A stretch of 64,000 nt of DNA from NCBI GenBank assembly GCA_938024995.1, contig CALJDU010000053.1, positions 1 to 64,000 on the forward strand, written 5' to 3'. Positions 9,552 through 18,894 of the stretch are shown piece by piece; the first letter of the stretch is position 1, and each line of letters opens with the position of its first letter. The DNA comes from an uncultured bacterium (GTDB lineage: Bacteria > Myxococcota_A > Polyangia > Polyangiales > Houyiibacteriaceae). The position numbers were made by a program, and so were the translations under genes. The notes under the pieces were generated by a model. The model was not told where the DNA came from. It was given only the letters and a program-made list of their open reading frames with translations, and ran no database searches.

Positions 9552-11285
9552 ATGTCTGAAACCGGCGACCCTAGCGACGTGAGCGCACAAACCCACTGGC
9601 GGCTGGATTGGGGGGAAGGGCCCTTCAAGCGTTCTGCGCAGCGGGAGGCGCTCATCGCCGCGATTGTTCGTGACCCCCACGACGCCGCGCTACGTGGCGT
9701 CTACGCTGACCTCGCCGTTGAAGAGGGCGATCCCCACGGTGAGTTCGTCCGCGCGTGGACGGTCTTGGACGCGCTGCTGGCGACCCGCCCGCTTCATCCG
9801 TCTGTACACGGTCCCTCGGCGCGCTATGCGGCCATGGACGATGATGTTCGTGAACTCCTCGATGTCGTCGACACGCTCTACGCGCGCTACGGTCGTTCCT
9901 TTTTTCCGCGGCTCTTCGCGAGCTCGATCGGTCGCGCGATCCCGACCCGAACCAAGATCGCGAAAGGGTTCGTGGCCTCGCTGAAGGCGAAGCGAGCCGA
10001 CGACGTTTCTCACGCGCTCACGCTCGCGCCGATCATTGATGTTCACGCGCCCCATCTCGGCGCGCTCCCTCCGTCCGTTCGCGCGATCGGCCCGGTGACC
10101 TCAGCGCACCTGGACGCCCATGGCGGAGCGCTCGAGACGGTTCGGCTGGAGACGCTCTCGCAAATGGAGCGGTCGGAGCGCCGCGGTCGGCGTGTCATGA
10201 ACGCACAGAGCGCCGAGGTCCCTGACTCGCTCTTTCACCCTGCGCTCGCTCACGTGAAACGCCTCACGTGCGACGTCATGGAAGTCGAGCCGGTGCTGGC
10301 GGAGGTCGTGCCGCGCTGGACCGCGCTTGAACATCTCCGTGTCGTTGGCGTTCTCACCGCGCGGACGCTCGACGCGCTTGGACAGCTCCCCGCGCTTCGG
10401 TCGCTCGAGGTCAGCTCGCTCGCGCACCCTCTTCGCGGGTTCGAGGCGTTGCGTTCTCTTCGTTGCGGGCTCGCTTGGGATGTCCCCGAGGAGGTCGCCA
10501 CCTCCGTCTGTGAGCTCTCCTTGGACCGCCTTGAGTGCCGAAGCGCTGGCACGCTCGAGCACCTCTTCGAACCTCTTCTGCCGCGCCTCTCAGTGCTCAA
10601 AGCGAACCGCCGGATCGTGCCCACACTCGTCCGCTCATCGCGACGTATGACGCAGCTCCGTGAGCTCACGATCGGGAGCACTGGAATCGGCGCGGTGCTT
10701 CGGCTCGATGGGTTGACGCTGGTGGGCCCGGGGGCGTTCGCGCTGATCGGGATCGACGGACGGGATCTCTCCCTCGTCGCCCAGTCAGAGCTTCACGGGG
10801 TCCGCCGGTTGCGGGTCGGGAGCTCCCCGCTCCATCCCGGGACCGTCGAAGATCTCACGAACGCGAGCTGGATCGGCGACCTGGAGTACCTCACGGTCGA
10901 GATGCAGAACGTGAGCGAGAAGATCGTCTCGGCGCTCTTGTCCGCGATGCCCAAGCTCCGCGGGCTCCGGTGCACGTTCCGGCGTCCAAAGCGAAACCTC
11001 CACCTCCGCGCTCTGACCGAGCGGCCTCGCCACCTGATCGAGGACCTCGAGATCGTGCGCGGTGATCCGGAGGGCGCGATCGCGTTTCTCCAGTCGCCCG
11101 CGGCGCAGAACGTCAGGCGCCTCGCGCTGCTCGACAACGACCCGGAGATTGAGCGCGCGCTCCTTCGCGCGGGGCTCACCGCGCTAGAGGTCTTGCGGCT
11201 TCCTCATCACAGACCCAGCGCCCGCCTTGAGGCGCGCTTCGGTCATCGCCTCCACGTGCCGAACTGGGGCGGGCCGCTCGCGTGA
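9552..11285 (+). CDS. TIGR02996-domain / leucine-rich repeat protein (orphan)
   Basis: A 577-residue protein without signal peptide. Residues about 30-75 (LIAAIVRDPHDAALRGVYAD then LAVEEGDPHGEFVRAW) match the myxobacterial TIGR02996-like repeat-companion domain. The remaining 480 residues are leucine-rich with irregular LRR-like strands (HLRVVGVLTARTLDALGQLP, LRSLEVSSLAHPLRGFEALR, LRELTIGSTGIGAVLRLDG). It lacks the WGR-like domain and C-terminal Y-T-x-V-G-E tail of the cluster at 40-52 kb and lies 30 kb from it on the other strand. ATG 9552 is preferred over a GTG eight codons earlier; neither has a convincing Shine-Dalgarno. Function unknown, probably protein-protein recognition. Confidence 0.75.
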   Translation: MSETGDPSDVSAQTHWRLDWGEGPFKRSAQREALIAAIVRDPHDAALRGVYADLAVEEGDPHGEFVRAWTVLDALLATRPLHPSVHGPSARYAAMDDDVRELLDVVDTLYARYGRSFFPRLFASSIGRAIPTRTKIAKGFVASLKAKRADDVSHALTLAPIIDVHAPHLGALPPSVRAIGPVTSAHLDAHGGALETVRLETLSQMERSERRGRRVMNAQSAEVPDSLFHPALAHVKRLTCDVMEVEPVLAEVVPRWTALEHLRVVGVLTARTLDALGQLPALRSLEVSSLAHPLRGFEALRSLRCGLAWDVPEEVATSVCELSLDRLECRSAGTLEHLFEPLLPRLSVLKANRRIVPTLVRSSRRMTQLRELTIGSTGIGAVLRLDGLTLVGPGAFALIGIDGRDLSLVAQSELHGVRRLRVGSSPLHPGTVEDLTNASWIGDLEYLTVEMQNVSEKIVSALLSAMPKLRGLRCTFRRPKRNLHLRALTERPRHLIEDLEIVRGDPEGAIAFLQSPAAQNVRRLALLDNDPEIERALLRAGLTALEVLRLPHHRPSARLEARFGHRLHVPNWGGPLA

Positions 11286-11325
11286 CGCTCAGCTGAGATA
11301 TGCTTCGCGACGTGAGCGCGCCCAC

Positions 11326-12756
11326 GTGAAGAAACCCTCCTGGCTCTATCGCGCGCTCCGCGTCTTGCTCAAGCTCGGCCTGGAGCTCTTCTACATCGAG
11401 ATCCAGTCGACCGGTCGCGACCACGTTCCCGAGCGTGGACCGATCGTGTTCGCGGCGAACCACCCCAACTCGATCATGGACACGGTCGTGCTCGGCTCGC
11501 AGACCGACCGAACCATCAGCTACCTCGCGCGGAGCGGTCTCTTTAAGAACCCGTTGGTCGCGGCGGTGTTCAATCGCTGCGGCGTGATCCCGCTCTACCG
11601 GCGCCAAGACGGCGACATGAAGTCCAGCGACAACGACTCCTCCTTCCGCGCCGCGTTCGACGTGCTCGCGGAGGAAGGCACGATCGGGATCTTCCCCGAA
11701 GGTCGTAACGCGCCCGAGCGCCACGTCCGCGACATCAAGACCGGCACCGCCCGGATCGCGCTCGGCGCCGAGGCCAAGAACGACTTCTCGCTCGGCGTGC
11801 ACGTCGTCCCGGTCGGGCTGAACTTTGATGAGCGCGACGCCTTCATGTCGCGCGTGCTCGTCCGCTTCGGTGAACCGATCGACTCGCGCGACTACAAAGA
11901 GGCCTACGCCGACGATCCCCGCGCCGCGGTCCGCGCGATGACGGAAGCGATCCAAGAAGCCATCCGCGAGCAAGCGGTTCACATCGACGACCTTCGGCAC
12001 AGCGAGCTCGTGCGTGATCTGCACAGCATCTACGGACGCGAGCTGCAGCGTGAACTCTTGGGCAAGATCGACGTCCGCGGGCTCGACGAGAAGCTCCTCA
12101 ACGTCGCGACCGGCAAAGAGACCACGCACCGCGATCTCGAAGGGGAGTTCACCGTGAAGCAGTGGCTCGCGGACGGCATCGCCCACTACGAGGAACACGC
12201 GCCAGAGACCGTCGAGGTGATCCGTGAACGCGTAAAGCGATACAAAGAGCACCTCGCGCAGACCCGTCTTCACGCCGGGCTCCTCGCGCGTGACGGCTCC
12301 AAGATCAGCTCACGTTGGGAAGGCCTCAAGATGACCGTCTACGCGATCGTCTTCGCGCCCATCGCGCTCTTCGGCTTGGTGCACAACTTCGTGCCGTACC
12401 GCGTCACGCGGCGGCTCGCGCGCAAAGCACCGGATGAAGCGATGCGGGCGATCCGCGCGTTCTCCGTGGGCAGCGTGTTGTTTGGCCTGTGGTACGCGCT
12501 CTTCGGACTGAGCGTTTACCACGGCACCTACTCGATCCCCGCGACCGCCCTCTACCTGGTCGCCCTGCCCATCACCGGCTTTTGGTTTCTGAGGTACCGA
12601 CGGCAGCTCGCGCGCTATCGCGACCGCATCATCGCGCGCACGCTCTTCCGAACGAAGCGTCATCTGGTCCGCGGCATCTTGCTCGAACGCGAACAGCTCT
12701 TGATGGAGCTCGACGTGTTGCGGGATCAGTACCGTGAGGTCCGGCTGTCTACTTAG
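11326..12756 (+). CDS. 1-acylglycerol-3-phosphate acyltransferase-like membrane protein
   Basis: A protein of about 476 residues with an N-terminal PlsC domain. The catalytic block is NHPNSIMDT near residue 46, and the acceptor block FPEGRN follows near residue 127. The middle part is a helical extension (VIRERVKRYKEHLAQTRLHA). The C-terminus has two to three membrane segments (MTVYAIVFAPIALFGLVHNF, SVGSVLFGLWYALFGL, ATALYLVALPITGFWFL). This architecture occurs in bacterial PlsC-like acyltransferases that modify glycerolipids at the membrane. The GTG start lacks a good Shine-Dalgarno; the only upstream in-frame ATG lies inside the preceding gene. It begins about 40 bases after the TIGR02996/LRR gene and may be co-transcribed with it. 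Confidence 0.85.
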   Translation: MKKPSWLYRALRVLLKLGLELFYIEIQSTGRDHVPERGPIVFAANHPNSIMDTVVLGSQTDRTISYLARSGLFKNPLVAAVFNRCGVIPLYRRQDGDMKSSDNDSSFRAAFDVLAEEGTIGIFPEGRNAPERHVRDIKTGTARIALGAEAKNDFSLGVHVVPVGLNFDERDAFMSRVLVRFGEPIDSRDYKEAYADDPRAAVRAMTEAIQEAIREQAVHIDDLRHSELVRDLHSIYGRELQRELLGKIDVRGLDEKLLNVATGKETTHRDLEGEFTVKQWLADGIAHYEEHAPETVEVIRERVKRYKEHLAQTRLHAGLLARDGSKISSRWEGLKMTVYAIVFAPIALFGLVHNFVPYRVTRRLARKAPDEAMRAIRAFSVGSVLFGLWYALFGLSVYHGTYSIPATALYLVALPITGFWFLRYRRQLARYRDRIIARTLFRTKRHLVRGILLEREQLLMELDVLRDQYREVRLST

Positions 12757-12777
12757 GAGTCTGAGTCGCAGACTCCT
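12755..12777. terminator. Hairpin after the acyltransferase gene
   Basis: A 9-bp perfect stem (AGGAGTCTG / CAGACTCCT) with a 5-base loop begins at the stop codon. There is no T-run, so it may be a Rho-type or RNA-stability hairpin. The following bases (CCTCAACGTTCGCTCC) resemble the flank of the structured repeat at 928-1020, so this may be a diverged relative of that repeat. Confidence 0.4.
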
Positions 12778-12940
12778 CTCGGCTCCGCCGATTCACCTCA
12801 ACGTTCGCTCCGTTGCGCGGCCGCTTTGCTACGGCTACGAGAGCTGTCCGCGCTTCATGCTTGCCTGCGGTCCCCAACAGCAGGTCGACTTGGTTGTCGC
12901 TTGCACGCGTCTTTGCCGAGGTGCTTGTTTCGGTCCAGCA

Positions 12941-13801
12941 TCAAGGCTTGCTTCGCTCTGCGCGGAAGCGCCCGCTTGGGATCGGGACGCCGCCTTCTTC
13001 GAGGTAGATGTAGATCCACGCCGGCTCGCCACGCGCGATCATGATGGACCGACGAAAGAGCGAGCCCGGTTTTCCATAGCCGATGAAGTCCTCGATCTCG
13101 TCGAGCGCGTGAAGCCGTGAAGCGAGCGCGTCGCGGGATCGAAAGCGATGAAGCTCGCCGTGCACCTCGTGCGCTCTATCGTCGTCGCCGACGCGCATTC
13201 CGGGCCAGGGGCCCGTGTTCACGAGCTCGCCACGAACCGATGCCGCGACGACCTCATCCGCATCGGGAAGATGCGCGGCGTAACGGCCACCCCGCATCAA
13301 GGTCCCGTAGACAAACACCGCGCGCGGGAGGAAGAGCGACGCGCCGCGCGAGGTGAGCGGGACGTGGTCTTTGTGCCCGAACGCGAGCAGGCCCTTGCTG
13401 ACGACCTGCTGGTACGCATCCGACGGCGCGATGAACGCTGCTGCGTGCTCTTCGCAGACCACATAGGTCAACGCTTCACACGCGCTGCCGTCCGGTCGCA
13501 AGCAAACGCGACGAACGCGCCGGTAGATCCCAGCGGCGACCCCCTCTTTGTGATCGAGCGCGCGCAGGCCTTCTTCGCTCACGTCAAAGAGCGCGCCGGG
13601 AACGGAGTCGCCAAACGAGCGCCGCACATCCGCGACCCCGCCGCCCCAGGTTCGCGATGTCTTCCCGAAGCAGAACGCGTGGTCGGGCAACCAAGCAGGA
13701 CCGATCGCGCGCGCAGGGTCTGGCGCGAACCCGTTCGCTTCACACCACGAACGAAAGTGGTCGCGATCGAGGTTCGAGCCATACGCGAAGTAGAGCGTCA
13801 C
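12941..13801 (-). CDS. Tandem gamma-glutamylcyclotransferase-like protein (two domains)
   Basis: A 286-residue protein with two GGCT/AIG2-fold units. The first starts at residue 4 with YFAYGSNL, has the LDHKEG motif carrying the usual catalytic-region glutamate, and covers about 165 residues. The second starts at VFVYGTLMRGGRYAAHL near residue 175 and has the ALDEIEDF equivalent. Members of this fold release 5-oxoproline from gamma-glutamyl dipeptides, glutathione or isopeptides. The N-terminal half resembles GGCT and the C-terminal half resembles GGACT/AIG2. Single-domain proteins of about 110-190 residues are the norm, so the fusion is unusual. The start is GTG. It is cytoplasmic and faces the acyltransferase gene tail to tail. 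Confidence 0.8.
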   Translation of the reverse strand: MTLYFAYGSNLDRDHFRSWCEANGFAPDPARAIGPAWLPDHAFCFGKTSRTWGGGVADVRRSFGDSVPGALFDVSEEGLRALDHKEGVAAGIYRRVRRVCLRPDGSACEALTYVVCEEHAAAFIAPSDAYQQVVSKGLLAFGHKDHVPLTSRGASLFLPRAVFVYGTLMRGGRYAAHLPDADEVVAASVRGELVNTGPWPGMRVGDDDRAHEVHGELHRFRSRDALASRLHALDEIEDFIGYGKPGSLFRRSIMIARGEPAWIYIYLEEGGVPIPSGRFRAERSKP

Positions 13802-13827
13802 GAAGGTGAAGGGTACCGCTTAAACGA

Positions 13828-13857
13828 AACGAGCCGCCCCGGTTGGAGCGGCTCGTT
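13828..13857 (-). terminator. Terminator of the OmpA lipoprotein gene
   Basis: A 10-bp perfect stem (AACGAGCCGC with its complement GCGGCTCGTT) and a 10-base loop, followed on the minus strand by a short T-rich stretch. It lies just past the stop codon at 13873. Confidence 0.75.
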
Positions 13858-13872
13858 CAGGAACGTGTCGGA

Positions 13873-14790
13873 TCAGGCAGCGGGACAGGCGGTCTCGATG
13901 TTGATCGAAACGCGACGGTTCACGTTGCGGATGGCCTCGAGCAGGCCGGCGTCCATCGCGGTCGCCTCGGCGCTCTCAGGCTCGGGCTCGGCGACGGCGG
14001 AGTCCGCGCTGCCGTGACCGACCGTGCCGGTGATCTGCTCTTCCTCAACGTCGTGCGTGAGGAGGTAGGCGCGGATCGCCTGCGCGCGCTGCTCGCTGAG
14101 CGTCTGGTTGCGCTCGGCGTTGCCCTCCTTGGAGGCGTGGCCATGGATCGAGAAGCGGCTCTCGTCGCACGCCGAGGCGAGGGCGACCAAGCGCTCAAGC
14201 GCCGGACCGGTGTTCTCGCTGGCCATGTCGAACTCAGCCGAGTTCGACTGAAAGTCGATGTCGAGGAAGTCGTGCACGCCGGCGGTGGTCGCCAAGTGCT
14301 CTCCGGCGGCGCGGCCCTGTACCTCGGTGATGCTCGTGACGAGCGCGCCGAGCGACGTCATCTGCTCGCTGTCCGAGGTGATGTCGGCGATGCTCTCGGT
14401 GATCGAGCTCATCGCGCCGTCGATCGCGCCCTCCGCGCTGCTCATCGCGGTGTTCGCATCGGCGATCTTCTTCTTCGCGAGCGCGGCCATCATCGCCTCG
14501 CCCTGCGACGTCAGCGTACCTTCGGCGCCACTGATCAACTCGCGGAGCGCGGTGATCTTTCCTTCGAGCGCGGTCCGTCGCGCCGCGAGGCCTTCAAACC
14601 CCTCGAACGACGGCAGACCACCGAACGTCTCAGTAAGGGTCTCGAGCTGTCCACGGAAACCCGCGATGCGTTCCATCGAACCATCTTTGAGCGCGTTCCA
14701 CGCCGCGAGCTGCGCCGAGACATCTTCTCCACAACCCGAGGCCATCACCATCGAGAGCGCGAGCGAAATTCCAACCAATAGCTTCTTCAT
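13873..14790 (-). CDS. OmpA-family lipoprotein
   Basis: A 305-residue outer-membrane lipoprotein that probably anchors the envelope to peptidoglycan. The start follows a perfect AGGAGG. The SPII signal ends in lipobox MASGC near residue 20. Residues 20-165 are Ala/Glu/Ser-rich helix, probably coiled coil (LAARRTALEGKITALRELI, then SSAEGAIDGAMSSITESIAD). The OmpA/MotB-like peptidoglycan-binding domain follows: DIDFQSNSAEFD, FSIHGHASKEGNAERN, LSEQRAQAIRAYL, and NRRVSINIE near the end. A Glu/Ala-rich insertion (AVAEPEPESAEATAMDAG) interrupts the last strands. It is a single gene with its own terminator. Confidence 0.88.
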   Translation of the reverse strand: MKKLLVGISLALSMVMASGCGEDVSAQLAAWNALKDGSMERIAGFRGQLETLTETFGGLPSFEGFEGLAARRTALEGKITALRELISGAEGTLTSQGEAMMAALAKKKIADANTAMSSAEGAIDGAMSSITESIADITSDSEQMTSLGALVTSITEVQGRAAGEHLATTAGVHDFLDIDFQSNSAEFDMASENTGPALERLVALASACDESRFSIHGHASKEGNAERNQTLSEQRAQAIRAYLLTHDVEEEQITGTVGHGSADSAVAEPEPESAEATAMDAGLLEAIRNVNRRVSINIETACPAA

Positions 14791-15042
14791 TTGTCCTCCT
14801 GACCTCGTCGCTAGAGCGCGTGCGTTCCGCGAGCGAGTCGTACCGGTGCAAACGAGCTAACGAAGTTTGTCGCGTTTGCCCAAACGCCCTTTTGAGGTTT
14901 GCCCTCCCGGATCGTGGACCATCTCGTTGATACCTACGGGAGATTCACCGCAAAGATGCGTCATCCACGTCTGATTTTGACAGTTGTTGTTGTGAGACTT
15001 TCATCACGCGGTTCCGCCTTCTGGACGACTGAGGGGTGACGA
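14791..15042. other. Intergenic region, no gene seen
   Basis: About 250 bases between the start of the OmpA lipoprotein gene and the stop of the membrane protein at 15043. It presumably contains the promoter of the OmpA gene. A TTGACA (about 14977) is present on the plus strand but no plus-strand gene follows it, so I do not call it a promoter. Confidence 0.5.
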
Positions 15043-15864
15043 CTAACGCGTCATCAAGAAGGTCAAGAGCGCGAGGATCGCCACGAACAAAACGATGACG
15101 ACCCATCGCAGTCGTGCGGGAGACGCTTGCGTGGCTCGAGTGTCGTACTCACGCGTGATGGTTCCGTCGGGCGCGATCTCGTAACCCCAACCCACTCCGC
15201 CGCCATGGTCACGTAAGTGAAGGTCTGTTGAGTTCGCGAACGTCACGCCTTCAAACCGAAACTCCGTCACGATGTCGCTCAGCTCTTGGGACAGTTCTTC
15301 AGCGCGAAGCAACGGCTCCGTCGCGACGCGTAAAACCGAGTAGAGACCCTCCTCACCAAAGTCGGTGTTGTAGGTGAAGACGCCGTACTCACCACCGCCA
15401 TCGAAGCCATACATCGCATCGGCGATCGCGTCCGTCGCGAGGTCCAGATCGAACGGGAGCGCGCCTTCGAAATTCTTCATCGCGGACAGGCGAGCGACTT
15501 CATCTTCGCTGAGGCGGCTAGCGTGATAGACGATGCGTCGCAGCCCGACACGTTTCGCTCCGCTCGGCAACCCCGCGCGAGGCGCGCTGGTGAAGAGCAA
15601 GAGCTGTGGCTCCTCCGTCGAAAGCGGCGCAAAGGAACGCTCCCCCGCGTCGAGCTCGAGAAGTGCGCCGCGGGCCGCGAACGGAGCGAAAAGCAGGCCC
15701 TCGTCGCCCTGTTCCCCGCTGTAGGCAAACGGGACCGCCCCGTCTTCTCCCGTTGAAAACGCGGCGATCGCGCCGTCGTCGTCCACCGCGAACCACGTGG
15801 TGTCCATACTGTGCGCCGCCGGGAAGTCCGGAGTCGGCAGAGGAGCGACGTTCGAGGGCTTCAT
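15043..15864 (-). CDS. C-terminally anchored membrane protein, unknown function
   Basis: A 273-residue protein that I do not recognise. The cytoplasmic part contains a W-F-A-V-D-D-D-G-A-I-A-A-F-S-T-G-E pattern near residue 25, which I associate with myxobacterial paralogues of unknown role. A middle segment carries FGEEGLYSVLRV. The last 25 residues are a single membrane helix (WVVIVLFVAILALLTFLM), so it is a tail-anchored protein with the bulk in the cytoplasm. The ATG at 15864 is preferred to one 14 codons upstream because it follows AGGGTGAGC and gives a plausible N-terminus. It is divergent from the SDR gene at 15912, with 47 bases between starts. Confidence 0.7.
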   Translation of the reverse strand: MKPSNVAPLPTPDFPAAHSMDTTWFAVDDDGAIAAFSTGEDGAVPFAYSGEQGDEGLLFAPFAARGALLELDAGERSFAPLSTEEPQLLLFTSAPRAGLPSGAKRVGLRRIVYHASRLSEDEVARLSAMKNFEGALPFDLDLATDAIADAMYGFDGGGEYGVFTYNTDFGEEGLYSVLRVATEPLLRAEELSQELSDIVTEFRFEGVTFANSTDLHLRDHGGGVGWGYEIAPDGTITREYDTRATQASPARLRWVVIVLFVAILALLTFLMTR

Positions 15865-15911
15865 CACGCTCACCCTATCTCTGTGTGCGGTTCGTTTGCT
15901 ACACACAACGA

Positions 15912-16748
15912 ATGGCGAGACTCCCCGCGAACACCCGAGCTGTTGTCACTGGAGCCGGAAGCGGCTTAGGCCGCGCGCTCTGCCTCGACCTCGCGCATCG
16001 CAAAGCGCGCGTTGTCGTCTCTGACGTGGACCGCGAGGCCGCGGAAGAAACCGCGGAACGCGTCCGCCAACACGGCGCGGACGCGACCGTCGTCGAGTGC
16101 GACGTACGAAAAGCCGAGGCCGTCGAAGAGCTCTTCGCGAAAGCCGACGAGTTCATGGGAGGCACGGACTTGATCGCGAACAACGCGGGCGTCGCGGTCG
16201 CGGGGACCTTCGGTGAGTGCTCGCTCGAGGACTGGAACTGGATCGTCGACGTCAACATGTGGGGCGTGGTCCACGGATGCCGCACGTTCATCCCGGCGAT
16301 GCGGGAGCGCGGACGCGGGTACGTCGTCAACATCGCGTCGGCCGCGGGTCTCCTCTGCGCGCCCGAGATGGCGCCCTACAACGTCACCAAGGCCGCGGTC
16401 GTCGGCCTCAGTGAGACGCTCCACGCAGAGCTCAAGAAGAACGGCGTCCACGTCACGGTTGTGTGCCCGACGTTCTTCCAGACCAACATCATGAACGCCT
16501 CGCGCGGCACCGCGGACGAGCGCAAGCACAGCTTCGTCGCGAAGGCGATGGCGCGCTCCAAGATCCAAGCGCCCGACGTCGCGCGGGAGGCCATCGACAG
16601 CGTGGTGCGCAACGACCTCTACAGCGTCCCGATGCGCGACGGGCGCGTCATGTGGCGCCTCAAGCGCGCCACGCCCCAGCGCTTCTACGACCTCCTCTCC
16701 GCGAACCCCGAAGACCTGATGAAGCGCCTCTCTATCTTCCGTCGGTAG
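15912..16748 (+). CDS. Short-chain dehydrogenase/reductase (classical SDR)
   Basis: A 278-residue classical SDR oxidoreductase. The cofactor motif TGAGSGLG is at residues 12-19, the NNAG motif near residue 87, the catalytic Ser in NIASAAG, and the catalytic pair in the YNVTK motif near residue 157. The acidic residue in VVVSDVDRE after strand 2 favours NAD(H). A C-terminal extension (WRLKRATPQRFYDLLSAN) is typical of the large group of SDRs annotated as acting on lipids or xenobiotics; the substrate cannot be told from sequence. The open frame extends 100 codons upstream but that part is antisense to the neighbouring gene, so ATG 15912 is used. Confidence 0.88.
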   Translation: MARLPANTRAVVTGAGSGLGRALCLDLAHRKARVVVSDVDREAAEETAERVRQHGADATVVECDVRKAEAVEELFAKADEFMGGTDLIANNAGVAVAGTFGECSLEDWNWIVDVNMWGVVHGCRTFIPAMRERGRGYVVNIASAAGLLCAPEMAPYNVTKAAVVGLSETLHAELKKNGVHVTVVCPTFFQTNIMNASRGTADERKHSFVAKAMARSKIQAPDVAREAIDSVVRNDLYSVPMRDGRVMWRLKRATPQRFYDLLSANPEDLMKRLSIFRR

Positions 16749-17513
16749 ACGCTCCGATCCCCGCCAAGGCGCCATGCCATACGCGCATCTGCGCAACGAG
16801 AACGAAGCAAACGCACAAGGGCTGTGCTCCCTCGCCGAACCAAAGCTGGCGTCAAGAGAAACTCACGCTGCGCGCTCGCGTTCTGGCGCGCCCCATCTGC
16901 CATCCGCAGCATGAGCACAAAGAGAACGAAAGCGTCTACGTGATCACTCGCAAGCGATCGCGTTCACGATCGAACACGCAAGGCACGCGCGACCCTCTCC
17001 AACAAAAGCAGCGCGTGAACCACTCAAGCGGCGAACCCGAGCGGAACGCAGAGGATGGGCGGGTGGGGTCAGAAGCTTCCTCGCGCAACTCACGCAACGC
17101 GGCGGAAGCTGGCGCGCCCCATCTGCTATCCGCAGCATGCGCAGAACAAGAACACCCGAGCCAACTCGATCGCAAACGAACACCCACGTCCAAAGGCGAA
17201 CACAAGCGAACCGCGCTCCCCCAAGAAAACAAAAGCAGCGTGTGCCCCACTCAAGCGGAGAACCCTCGTTGAACGCGGAGGATGGGCGGGTGGGGTCAGA
17301 AGCTTCCTCGAGAAACGCGCGCAGCGCGGCGGAAGCTGGCGCGCCCCATCTGCCCATCCGCAGCATGCGCCGACTCAAGAACGAAAAGCGCACCACGATC
17401 GCTCAAGAACAATCACGAACACGAACGAACGCTCAAGGCACGCGCTCAACCTCTCAACACAAGCAGAACGATCCCCACTCAAGCGGCGAACACGATCGAA
17501 CGATCACGAACGA
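16749..17513. repeat. Non-coding region with three ~226-bp tandem repeats
   Basis: No credible gene in 765 bases. The core CTGGCGCGCCCCATCTG followed by ATCCGCAGCATG recurs at 16883, 17109 and 17336, spacings of 226 and 227. Copies 2 (from 17054) and 3 (from 17281) share a long identical start (GATGGGCGGGTGGGGTCAGA) and an inner inverted pair AGCTTCC / GGAAGCT. All three share a distal CCACTCAAGCGG-GAAC segment. Between conserved blocks the sequence is low-complexity GAAC/ACAA-rich. Frames through it are interrupted or shift between copies, so protein coding is unlikely. It could be repeated ncRNA genes or neutral duplications. Confidence 0.7.
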
Positions 17514-18809
<1,296 letters not shown>

Positions 18810-18841
18810 GACGAATCAACTCACGGACGACGCAGCAGCGC

Positions 18842-18877
18842 AAAAGAAAACGCGCACCCGAAGGCGCGCGTTTTCTT
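18842..18877 (-). terminator. Terminator of the lipoprotein operon
   Basis: A 12-bp perfect stem (AAGAAAACGCGC at 18844-18855, complement 18866-18877) with a T-tract on the minus strand. It lies 18 bases past the stop at 18895 and has the same AAGAAAACG stem base as the EF-G terminator. Confidence 0.85.
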
Positions 18878-18894
18878 CTTCGTTCTGGTGAGCG

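Noticed and set aside
14960..15010. Promoter at TTGACA on the plus strand
   Set aside because: No matching -10 at correct spacing and no plus-strand gene follows; the next gene downstream is on the minus strand.
16829..17506. CRISPR array
   Set aside because: Repeat units are 226 bases with no short direct repeat/spacer alternation and no cas genes nearby.
16463..17513. Several 100-250-codon frames in the 226-bp repeat region
   Set aside because: Frames are not kept between repeat copies, overlap the SDR or phosphofructokinase genes, and lack start sites.
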